Origin: Balneolales bacterium
GTDB taxonomy: Bacteria > Bacteroidota > Rhodothermia > Balneolales > Natronogracilivirgulaceae
Direction of reading: 5' to 3'
Assembly: GCA_007131535.1 (NCBI GenBank)
Contig: SLQI01000364.1
Span: 1-10,331 of the forward strand
DNA: 10,331 bases
In this document: piece by piece, positions 1 to 6,168 of the stretch
How the letters are laid out: the number at the start of each line of letters is the position of its first letter
Position numbering within the stretch: position 1 is the stretch's first letter
Position numbers and translations under genes: made by a program
The notes under the pieces: model-generated
Database searches by the model: none
What the model was told of the DNA's origin: nothing
Seen by the model: only the letters and a program-made list of their open reading frames with translations

Positions 1-452
1 AAATCCCGCTGCCCTTTCATTTCCTCAAGTCCCCACCGCATCAACTCAATGTCGAGTGCGTACGGGATATAGCTGCTGTAATGCCGTCGAAGCGGATCCT
101 TAACCGTTGTTATTTGATAGCGGTATTGGCGGTAAACGGCGTCGAAACGGGCGTGAAAATCACCGGGGACTTCCTGTCCCCCTTTAATGGCAATATCGCC
201 GGCAAGCATTTTATTCAGCCGGTAGGCTAAATCTTCCGGATCGCATTCGTTGATGAGATCGAAATGGAATGGCTGGTGTTCGGCATGGACGCCGGTATCG
301 GTCCTGCCGGAACCGTAAATCCGTACCTTCTGGCGGGTCAGTTTATGCAGTGCCGCTTCAATATGATCCTGCACCGTATTGTTGTGGGGCTGGGTCTGCC
401 AGCCTTCGTAGTCTGTGCCGTCATACGCCGCATAAAACAGGTAGCGCGGCAT
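1..452 (-). CDS. truA: tRNA pseudouridine synthase A, 3' end outside the window
   Basis: TruA converts uridines 38-40 of the tRNA anticodon stem-loop to pseudouridine in the cytoplasm. My translation from the ATG at 452 gives 150 residues. It opens with the typical RYLFYAAYDGTDYEGWQ strand and carries the family signature GSGRTDTGVHA, with the catalytic Asp at residue 52. FHARFDAVYRQYRYQI follows at residues 99-114 and includes the conserved active-site tyrosine region. Family members are usually about 245-270 residues, so roughly 100 C-terminal residues lie beyond position 1. The start is 4 bases after the stop of the DUF5683-like gene (TGA, 457-459), so the two are almost certainly co-transcribed and perhaps translationally coupled. 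No Shine-Dalgarno sequence is visible. Identification rests on motifs and is firm. Confidence 0.95.
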   Translation of the reverse strand, partial: MPRYLFYAAYDGTDYEGWQTQPHNNTVQDHIEAALHKLTRQKVRIYGSGRTDTGVHAEHQPFHFDLINECDPEDLAYRLNKMLAGDIAIKGGQEVPGDFHARFDAVYRQYRYQITTVKDPLRRHYSSYIPYALDIELMRWGLEEMKGQRD

Positions 453-456
453 GGGA

Positions 457-1197
457 TCAAAAATCTATTCGCAGTGTCGCCTGAACGGAATCCTCCGGCC
501 GGTTGACCGGGCTGACATAAACCGAGTAGTTTTGCCCCTGACTGCGCACTGTCGTAAATGCGCTGACTCCGGCAATCACCCGGTTCACCACCATCATCCC
601 TAACAGCGCCGGGGCCTGGCGTTCGATGTTATCCCGGCGGCTGCGCATTTCGTTATAAGATTGGCGTTTTTCATCACTTTCCCACTCCCAATAGTTTTCG
701 TCGGTTTCCGGGTATATGCGATCCCAGTTGCGACTGCGTTCCTGGTAATCGTTGTATTCTCTCAGGGAATTATACCCGGCCACCGCCAGCCGAAACGAAC
801 GTTCCCGCTCCGAAAGGTTGATCCCCGAATACTGATCTCCAAAGGTATGCAGGTTTCCTTCCAGCCGATGCTGATAGTTCGCCAATAACACGTACGAAGC
901 CAGCATAGCCAAATCAGCTCCGAGATGAACCTGGCCGCGTGTCCAGTCGGTTGGGTCAGCCGCATAATGGCCCCATCCCGGCATCACAAAAGAACGCAGC
1001 AACGCTCCGGCGGGTGAAACACCGGTTTCGGATTCGGCAGTTTGGTATCCGGTCCCCCCGGCATGCGTCTTACCCGGCGATCCTGTCACCGCCAGCATAC
1101 CCATTAGGGCAACCAACGCGACACTAAATGCCGCCTTACTTAGAATCGATTTCGGTTTCCGGGCCGGTTTCAACCGACGGACTGTCTGGTGTTCCAT
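457..1197 (-). CDS. DUF5683-like secreted/envelope protein of unknown function
   Basis: This is a 246-residue protein. Residues 1-21 form a long basic n-region and residues 22-38 a hydrophobic core. A THA-GG signal peptidase-like site near residue 46 suggests export. Residues 59-110 (SPAGALLRSFVMPGWGHY, then a hydrophobic helix at about 92-107) resemble the start of the Bacteroidota DUF5683 family, whose pattern is a conserved proline/glycine turn followed by membrane helices. The middle is charged and rich in R, E, N and Y, and a second hydrophobic stretch lies at about 196-213. The C-terminus (NYSVYVSPV...ATLRIDF) looks beta-stranded. The ATG at 1197 is preferred because AGAGGA lies 8 bases upstream (1206-1211), although this makes the gene overlap ccmF by 62 bases. 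An internal ATG at residue 32 would lose most of the signal peptide. Function is unknown, and the family assignment is by pattern only. Confidence 0.75.
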   Translation of the reverse strand: MEHQTVRRLKPARKPKSILSKAAFSVALVALMGMLAVTGSPGKTHAGGTGYQTAESETGVSPAGALLRSFVMPGWGHYAADPTDWTRGQVHLGADLAMLASYVLLANYQHRLEGNLHTFGDQYSGINLSERERSFRLAVAGYNSLREYNDYQERSRNWDRIYPETDENYWEWESDEKRQSYNEMRSRRDNIERQAPALLGMMVVNRVIAGVSAFTTVRSQGQNYSVYVSPVNRPEDSVQATLRIDF

Positions 1198-3799
1198 TGT
1201 AACTATCCTCTATTTCCCCGGCGGTATCTTCGGTAAAGCCCAGTGGTTCTCCGATTTCCCGTTCACGGGCTTCACGTTTTTTCTGGTCGGCCCAACGGCG
1301 GAATATGGAAATGCTAAAACCAATCATCAACAAAAAGGTACCGAGCCATACCACTGAAATCAGCGGCTTTCGTTCCGCGGCGAGAAGTACCCATTCTTCT
1401 TCCGGCATTGCCACTTCGGTGGCTTCAATTCCATCCAGTTGCAGTTCGATCTGCTCGGAGGCCGGATCTACATTTAAGAATTCCACATGCGCATCCCAGG
1501 GGTCGATGTGTTCAGGAGGGGTGAAAGCGTATTGTTCGCCCTCTTCTTCTATAATGGCAAACAGCGGTTGCACCGAATAGGATTCACCGGTATCCTGGTG
1601 GACAAACTCGAGATTAGCTCTCACGCCTACAACGGCATTTTCCGGCAGATCATCGGGAGTAACGTTGGTAAAGTGATCAAACCGAATGGTGAAATCTCCG
1701 TATTCTACTTCGGAGTCCACCGCGATATTCAACCGGGGTAAATCTTCTTCTTCCTGGTCTTCCGGACCGAGCTCACCGATTTCCGACAATGATTCCGACT
1801 GATCAACTCCGGCTTCACGTGCCGTTTGTTCATTCAGCCGCTCGATCTCTCGTTCAGCCAGAGAAGAGCCGGCAACATACATAAAAATGTCAGACAGCAA
1901 TCCGGTCCGGATTTCCGGGTCTACCGTCCAGTCAATATTCCCCGGCGAAGAATTGGAGAGCATCGGATAAGATACCGGCTGCATATAGAATGTGCCCTCA
2001 CTCCCCTGGGTGTCTTCAAACCGGATGGTATAAAGCTGTTCATGAGGCCGGTTGTGGTCGGTCACTTCAGCATCAACGAAGGTCACTTTGTACCGGCCGT
2101 CAATTAACTTCGGCTCACCTTTATTCAACTGAACAAACTCTATAGTACGGGTTACCGGGTAGCCGTCGTCATCCATAACCTCTCCGGCAAGCACAGCCTG
2201 GTTGTATTGTGTCGTTTGTTCATCAACCATCGGACGATCGTAGGCCGCCCCGAGAAAACCGATTAACAACACGGCAAAGCCGATATGAGTCATGGTTCCG
2301 CCGATGGTTTTGGCATTACGCCGGATGAGCCCCATCATGATCTGGCCGTTTCCGAACAGAGCAAAAATGGCCGCAAACAGATAAATCATGTAAGCCAGAT
2401 TATCCAGGTCGATCAGAATAATCGCTATAATCGTGGTAATCGAAGCGAGCAGAGTCGGGGTGATCAGGGCGGATGAAAGGGATTCGGCATCGTGCTTCTT
2501 CCACCAGAGAAATTGTGCGATTACCGTTAAAATAGCCAGAAGCACGGCAAACGGCAGCGTCCAGGTGTTGTAGAATTCCTGTTCCGGGGGAGTCGGATTA
2601 TCGACAACCAGCCGGCCGATAATCGGCGTACTGGTACCCAGCAAAATCACGAAGCCGGTCATGAACATCACGAAAGCGCCGGAAAACATGATGAATTCCC
2701 GGCTGATGATCGGTGCTTCATTACCCGGTGATGGCAGCTCTTTGTAACGGTAAAAGAACATACCCAGCCCGACCAAAGTTATCACCAGTATAAACATCAA
2801 AAGCTGGTTATACAGGCCGAGATCCACAAAACTATGCACGGAGGCATCTTCCAGCACACCCGAACGGGTAAGAAAAGTCTGATATACAATGGTTACAAAT
2901 GCGAGTATGGCGAACAGAATAGAGCTTTTCTGGGCCATCGCACTTTTACGCTGGATCAGCATGGTGTGGAGCCCGGCGGTTCCGAGGATCCAGGGTACCA
3001 GCGAGGCGTTTTCCACCGGATCCCAGGCCCAGTAGCCGCCAAACGAAAGCGTTTCGTAGGCCCAGTAGCCACCGAGGAAAATTGAGATCAGCAGGCAGAG
3101 GTTAGCGCCGAGGGTCCAGGGAAGCGCGGGGTAGATCCATTCATGGTACCGGCGTTTCCAGAGCGCTGCCAGTGCGAATGCGAACGGGATGGTCATCATG
3201 GCAAAGCCGAGGAATACCACCGGCGGGTGAATCATAATCCACGGACTTCGGAGCAGGTCATTGAGCCCGCTTCCGTCCACCGGAACAAAATCCGGGTTGG
3301 TCTGGAATATCGGGGCATCGGCCATTTCATCAGCCAGCAAACGGAACGGCGAAGCACCGAGATCAAAAAGTCCGAGTGGCAGACCCACAACCATAGAAAG
3401 TAAAAAAACCTGCGAGAGAGAAAAGAAAGTCATCACCGGAGTCCGGTAGGTATCGGGCGTCCATTTTATAACTGCCAGGCCTACCAGAAATGCTGAAAAT
3501 ATCCAAAGCAGAAAGCTGCCTTCCTGCCCGCTGTAAAACGCGGCGAACAGATAGATATCTTGCAGATCCCGGCTGGTGTAATTGTATACATAATAGTACT
3601 GAAACTGGTGAGTAAATATCAGATACACCAGAAGTACAATGGAAATGAATACCAACGACCCTTTCAGGATGAAAAGGAAGTTTGCGATCTGCTCAAAGTT
3701 GCGGTTGTTGTCTTTAGCAGATAAATAATACAGAACGATGGCCGCCAGACTTGAAATAAAAGCAATAATGAGGGCGGTGTTACCAACTATACCGATCAT
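1136..3799 (-). CDS. ccmF: Cytochrome c-type biogenesis protein CcmF (heme lyase subunit)
   Basis: CcmF is the polytopic membrane component that takes heme from holo-CcmE and attaches it to apocytochrome c on the outer face of the membrane. The protein has 887 residues. The WWD heme-handling motif lies at about 253-270 (GGYWAWDPVENASLVPW). The expected heme-ligand histidines have clear counterparts: H191 in IHPP, H278 in GTAGLH, H322 in EDASVHSF and H505 in MTHIG. Multiple membrane helices fill residues 1-520. A large soluble segment of about 290 residues follows, then a final helix at about 815-835 and a charged, acidic tail. Escherichia coli CcmF is about 650 residues, so this protein is long, with most of the excess in the late soluble segment. 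The gene starts 10 bases after ccmE stops. Its 3' end overlaps the next gene by 62 bases. Motif evidence is strong. Confidence 0.95.
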   Translation of the reverse strand: MIGIVGNTALIIAFISSLAAIVLYYLSAKDNNRNFEQIANFLFILKGSLVFISIVLLVYLIFTHQFQYYYVYNYTSRDLQDIYLFAAFYSGQEGSFLLWIFSAFLVGLAVIKWTPDTYRTPVMTFFSLSQVFLLSMVVGLPLGLFDLGASPFRLLADEMADAPIFQTNPDFVPVDGSGLNDLLRSPWIMIHPPVVFLGFAMMTIPFAFALAALWKRRYHEWIYPALPWTLGANLCLLISIFLGGYWAYETLSFGGYWAWDPVENASLVPWILGTAGLHTMLIQRKSAMAQKSSILFAILAFVTIVYQTFLTRSGVLEDASVHSFVDLGLYNQLLMFILVITLVGLGMFFYRYKELPSPGNEAPIISREFIMFSGAFVMFMTGFVILLGTSTPIIGRLVVDNPTPPEQEFYNTWTLPFAVLLAILTVIAQFLWWKKHDAESLSSALITPTLLASITTIIAIILIDLDNLAYMIYLFAAIFALFGNGQIMMGLIRRNAKTIGGTMTHIGFAVLLIGFLGAAYDRPMVDEQTTQYNQAVLAGEVMDDDGYPVTRTIEFVQLNKGEPKLIDGRYKVTFVDAEVTDHNRPHEQLYTIRFEDTQGSEGTFYMQPVSYPMLSNSSPGNIDWTVDPEIRTGLLSDIFMYVAGSSLAEREIERLNEQTAREAGVDQSESLSEIGELGPEDQEEEDLPRLNIAVDSEVEYGDFTIRFDHFTNVTPDDLPENAVVGVRANLEFVHQDTGESYSVQPLFAIIEEEGEQYAFTPPEHIDPWDAHVEFLNVDPASEQIELQLDGIEATEVAMPEEEWVLLAAERKPLISVVWLGTFLLMIGFSISIFRRWADQKKREAREREIGEPLGFTEDTAGEIEDSYNGTPDSPSVETGPETEIDSK
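1206..1211 (-). promoter_or_regulatory. Shine-Dalgarno site that fixes the start of the DUF5683-like gene
   Basis: On the minus strand AGAGGA lies 8 bases before the ATG at 1195-1197, inside the 3' part of ccmF. It is one of only two clear SD sites in the window (the other precedes pulA). It supports an overlapping start over a downstream one. Confidence 0.6.
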
Positions 3800-3809
3800 A
3801 AAAGGGAGT

Positions 3810-4205
3810 TTATTCTACAGAAGTAAATTCAGCTTCACTGGGATCATTGTATTTGGACGGGCATTTGACAAGCATATCGTGGCTTGTGAAAACCTCACCC
3901 CGCATAGACCCGATCACAACCAGTTCATCGGCATCTTCAAAGTTATTGGGCTTGGCTCCGGCGTATTCAACCCGGTGGGTGTTACCGGTTTCATCCTTCA
4001 TATAAAAGGAGAAGGTCATATCCTCGGAGGAAAATCCATGAGGTTTATCTTCAACCCATTCGCCGATCACGTGAATACGGTCGCCGTCCAGGGTTTTTGC
4101 CTGTTCGAAATCTACATAAGAGGAAATACTTTGCGAAAGATTGTACAGTGCCAGAGAGGTAAACAGCACCATAATGGTAATGCCGATTATCAGACGTGGT
4201 TTCAT
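3810..4205 (-). CDS. ccmE: Cytochrome c maturation heme chaperone CcmE, Cys-type variant
   Basis: CcmE is a membrane-anchored heme chaperone that binds heme covalently in the periplasm and hands it to CcmF. The 131-residue protein has an N-terminal anchor at residues 5-23. An OB-fold-like domain follows, including GDRIHVIGEWVED (41-53), MTFSFYMKD (63-71) and LVVIGSMRGEVF (95-106). The canonical heme motif is HxxxY, as in Escherichia coli H130/Y134. Here the aligned stretch is LVKCPSKY, so a Cys (residue 115, codon at 3861-3863) replaces His, with Tyr at 119. The CxxxY form is known from archaea and some bacteria such as Desulfovibrio, where it defines a variant System I that often lacks CcmH. 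The gene lies 12 bases after ccmD and 10 bases before ccmF. The start at 4205 places the basic MKPR just before the anchor. No SD site is visible. Confidence 0.95.
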   Translation of the reverse strand: MKPRLIIGITIMVLFTSLALYNLSQSISSYVDFEQAKTLDGDRIHVIGEWVEDKPHGFSSEDMTFSFYMKDETGNTHRVEYAGAKPNNFEDADELVVIGSMRGEVFTSHDMLVKCPSKYNDPSEAEFTSVE

Positions 4206-4217
4206 AATAGCAGGTGG

Positions 4218-4466
4218 TTAGGAATTTTGGTCCCGGTTTTGCCGTTCCAACTGGCTTACTTTCCGATCGAGACGAACTATGAAAAATAACAAGGTAAACC
4301 AAATAAGTAAACTAACTCCGAGTACCACAAAAATGAGGTCGTTCGAAGCCAGTAACTGCATGAAGGAGCTGGAGTATTCGACTTCTTCCATTCCTTCCCA
4401 ATCTTCAAATTGGGGGTCAGAGGCCCCTAAAAAAAACAGCAACAATGTAATCAACGGTTGCAACAT
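4218..4466 (-). CDS. ccmD: CcmD-like small membrane protein
   Basis: This 82-residue protein sits between ccmC and ccmE, where CcmD is expected. In known systems CcmD is a small membrane protein that helps release holo-CcmE from the CcmABC complex. A single strong transmembrane helix spans about 43-64 (DLIFVVLGVSLLIWFTLLFF) and is followed by the basic, coiled-coil-prone tail RLDRKVSQLERQNRDQ, the usual CcmD arrangement. Residues 1-14 are also hydrophobic and may be a cleaved signal peptide, with an acidic spacer (EDWEGMEEVEY) between. At 82 residues it is somewhat longer than proteobacterial CcmD. The gene begins 2 bases after the ccmC stop, which implies translational coupling. Sequence identity in this family is low, so the call rests on topology and position. 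Confidence 0.8.
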   Translation of the reverse strand: MLQPLITLLLFFLGASDPQFEDWEGMEEVEYSSSFMQLLASNDLIFVVLGVSLLIWFTLLFFIVRLDRKVSQLERQNRDQNS

Positions 4467-4468
4467 AA

Positions 4469-5161
4469 TTATACAGACTCGGTTTCAAGCTTTTGCTGAA
4501 GCTTTTTATAGCGATATAGAATGTCTTTCATCCACCAGCCCAACCCGATGAATCCGATGACGGCCGGGTAAAAAATCCAACGGAGCTCCGGGGCGGTAAG
4601 GTCGCTGAAAGCCGGGTTTCCGTCAGCCCCCGGATGCAGGCTTGGAAGCTGTCGTGGAATTATGAACAGTAAAAACGGTATAGTTGATGCCGCGAATATG
4701 TTGTATACCGCGGCCACTTTAGCCCGCTTTTCAGGGTCATCAAAGGCGCTTCGCAAAACGAAGTAGGCAACATAAATCATCATGGCCATGGCCGAAAGAT
4801 TCAGCTTGGGCTCGGCGAAGGTCCACCACGAACCCCAGGTAAACCTGGCCCACATAGCCCCGGTTAGCAGGCCGCAAATCCCGAAAACAATACCCACCGC
4901 CGTAGCTGTTTCAGCGTGGATATCCATATCGAGGCGGCCATTGCTGAGATAGCGAATGCTGTAGACCAGCCCGGCAAAGAAGATGGCAATCATAGTGAAC
5001 CACATCGGTACGTGGAGAAATAAATTCCGGGAAGTCTCCAGCAGAATCGGTATCATTGGAATATCGATCAGAAACCCTGCTGAAATCACCACTGTGAGCC
5101 AGACCGCCACAGCATATTTCCATGGACTTAATTTTATTTTCTGTTGTGCCGAAACTTGCAC
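4469..5161 (-). CDS. ccmC: Heme exporter/handling protein CcmC
   Basis: CcmC is a six-helix inner-membrane protein that presents heme at the outer face of the membrane and loads it onto CcmE. The 230-residue protein has the expected helices. The two heme-ligand histidines are present: H50 in LFLHVPMWF and H176 in PSLHPG. The tryptophan-rich loop is at 109-120, WGSWWTFAEPKL. It keeps WGxWW, but the WD pair of the textbook WWVWDARLT pattern is replaced by FAEP. The chosen start is a GTG at 5159-5161. Upstream in the same frame there is no ATG, GTG or TTG before a stop, and the next in-frame Met falls inside the first helix region. This is the first gene of the operon. ccmA and ccmB, often upstream of ccmC, are absent, because a divergent gene begins 92 bases away. 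Confidence 0.93.
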   Translation of the reverse strand: MQVSAQQKIKLSPWKYAVAVWLTVVISAGFLIDIPMIPILLETSRNLFLHVPMWFTMIAIFFAGLVYSIRYLSNGRLDMDIHAETATAVGIVFGICGLLTGAMWARFTWGSWWTFAEPKLNLSAMAMMIYVAYFVLRSAFDDPEKRAKVAAVYNIFAASTIPFLLFIIPRQLPSLHPGADGNPAFSDLTAPELRWIFYPAVIGFIGLGWWMKDILYRYKKLQQKLETESV

Positions 5162-5253
5162 TTTAGCAATTAGGTTATGGTTATATAATTGACCAGGAAT
5201 GCCCCCTGAGCTGCTGATGTTCCCTCATTAAACTCAAAAATACCGGCTATCGT
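5162..5253. promoter_or_regulatory. Divergent promoter region between ccmC and the SHOCT-protein gene
   Basis: This 92-base gap must hold the promoters of both the leftward ccm operon and the rightward gene at 5254. A TATAAT hexamer on the plus strand at 5184-5189 is the best -10 candidate for the rightward gene, but the -35 position is poor. The same AT-rich block reads TATATA on the other strand. No SD precedes either start. The exact promoters are not resolved. Confidence 0.35.
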
Positions 5254-5784
5254 ATGAGCGGTAACGAAAAAAAATATACGCTGAAACCAAGCTGGAAAAA
5301 ATTCCTTCCTCTATACGTTCTGTGCATCCTTTTAATTCCGGTTTTTGGTATCGGCTTATTCATGATGCTGTATGTAAACGCTCTGCACCGCAACTCCTTC
5401 TACCAAATCTCCGACGACCGGATTCTGATTGCCGGATACGGCAAAGAGCCGGAGTCATTAGCTGTGGCAGACATCGACTCCACACGAGTTGAGCAATCCT
5501 GGTGGGATTCCAGAGCCGGCATCGGCACCCTTGTCATCACCGTGGAAAACGATAGCCGCGAATACCGGCTGAAGGGCCTGGATGCCCCGGAAAAACTGAA
5601 ATCCATCCTCGATATAGCTGTCAAAAATGAGCGGGATCGCACCGGGTTTAAAGAAGAAGTGGAGGCTCAATCCCCGGGTTACGCCCCGGGCACGATGGAC
5701 CCGCTAAACGAGCTGGTGGGTATGTGGCAGCAAGGGCTGATCAGCGACGAAGATTATGAGCGGGAGAAGAAAAAGTTTGAGTGA
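5254..5784 (+). CDS. Membrane protein with PH-like domain and C-terminal SHOCT motif
   Basis: This 176-residue protein has three parts. A basic N-terminus leads into one long hydrophobic segment (17-42), a membrane anchor or tight hairpin. Residues 47-125 form a beta-rich region, SFYQISDDRILIAGYGKEPE...IGTLVITVEND...YRLKGLDAPEKLKSIL. It reads like the bacterial PH (bPH2/DUF304, YdbS-type) pattern, ending in a helix after the APEKLKSIL stretch. Residues 149-176 (DPLNELVGMWQQGLISDEDYEREKKKF) fit the SHOCT motif, a short helical tail found on many bacterial membrane or PH-domain proteins and thought to act in oligomerisation. No enzymatic residues are evident. The gene is monocistronic, divergent from the ccm operon, and followed by non-coding DNA. 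A role in the cell envelope is inference. Confidence 0.75.
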   Translation: MSGNEKKYTLKPSWKKFLPLYVLCILLIPVFGIGLFMMLYVNALHRNSFYQISDDRILIAGYGKEPESLAVADIDSTRVEQSWWDSRAGIGTLVITVENDSREYRLKGLDAPEKLKSILDIAVKNERDRTGFKEEVEAQSPGYAPGTMDPLNELVGMWQQGLISDEDYEREKKKFE

Positions 5785-5790
5785 GGCGGC

Positions 5791-5945
5791 AAATCATAAA
5801 TCTGATTTCGTTAATCTGCTATCGTTAATCCGTTTAACCTGGTATAGATGCCTGAGTTAAAGCGAAAAGGATTGCCGATACGCCGACATCGAAGTAAAAC
5901 CGGCGGATAGCAGATTAACGATTAGTGATATGTGATTTATGATTT
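5791..5945. repeat. Interrupted inverted-repeat element of about 155 bp
   Basis: Two words occur on the left and again inverted on the right. AAATCATAAATC at 5791-5802 pairs with GATTTATGATTT at 5934-5945. CGTTAATCTGCTATC at 5809-5823 pairs with GATAGCAGATTAACG at 5906-5920. The inter-word spacing differs (6 versus 13 bases), so the arms are alike but not exact. About 82 bases separate the inner arms. It starts 7 bases after the preceding stop codon and has no coding capacity. It could be a dispersed intergenic repeat or a MITE relic, or it could act as a transcript-end structure. Confidence 0.6.
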
Positions 5946-6041
5946 AACGGCCCCATCCAAATATCCGCGTTCCATCCGAGGCAAACAAATCTGTTATTAG
6001 CAGCGGGCAGACAGGTTGTCAGTACTGTTAACTAATTGCCA

Positions 6042-6061
6042 AATCTCCTATTTTGGAGATT
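6042..6061. repeat. Perfect 7-bp hairpin upstream of pulA
   Basis: AATCTCC (6042-6048) and GGAGATT (6055-6061) form a perfect stem around the 6-base loop TATTTT. No U-run follows on either strand, so this is not a standard intrinsic terminator. It lies 107 bases before the pulA ATG and could be an operator or leader structure. Its function is undetermined. Confidence 0.35.
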
Positions 6062-6157
6062 AAGGTTAGTCACTCAACAACACCGGGATTGCACTACTTT
6101 CTGAAATTGAGAGCATCAAATCTTTGATCAGATTAAATCAGCCCGGATTCCAACAAC

Positions 6158-6161
6158 GGAG
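6158..6161 (+). promoter_or_regulatory. Ribosome binding site that sets the pulA start
   Basis: GGAG lies 7 bases before the ATG at 6169. This spacing, together with the lipoprotein signal beginning at that Met, selects 6169 over the upstream in-frame TTG at 6124. Confidence 0.65.
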
Positions 6162-6168
6162 TTTTAAT

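Larger units (their letters stand above)
5785..6168. other. Non-coding stretch between the SHOCT-protein gene and pulA
   Basis: This stretch of 384 bases has no supportable gene. Its left half is the inverted-repeat element at 5791-5945. Its right half contains two small palindromes (6042-6061 and 6119-6134) and must include the pulA promoter and leader. I could not recognise a convincing promoter or riboswitch. Confidence 0.5.

Noticed and set aside
3738..4289. Open frame of 183 codons on the plus strand opposite ccmE
   Set aside because: It is antisense to ccmE and the start of ccmF, whose motifs are clear; the translated product shows no domain.
6119..6134. AATCT-TTGATC-AGATT palindrome before pulA as an operator
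   Set aside because: Arms of 5 bp in AT-rich DNA are expected by chance, and no regulator is nearby.
6124..6168. Upstream TTG start that would add 15 residues to pullulanase
   Set aside because: The lipoprotein signal peptide begins at the Met at 6169, with GGAG 7 bases upstream; the extension would spoil the signal peptide.
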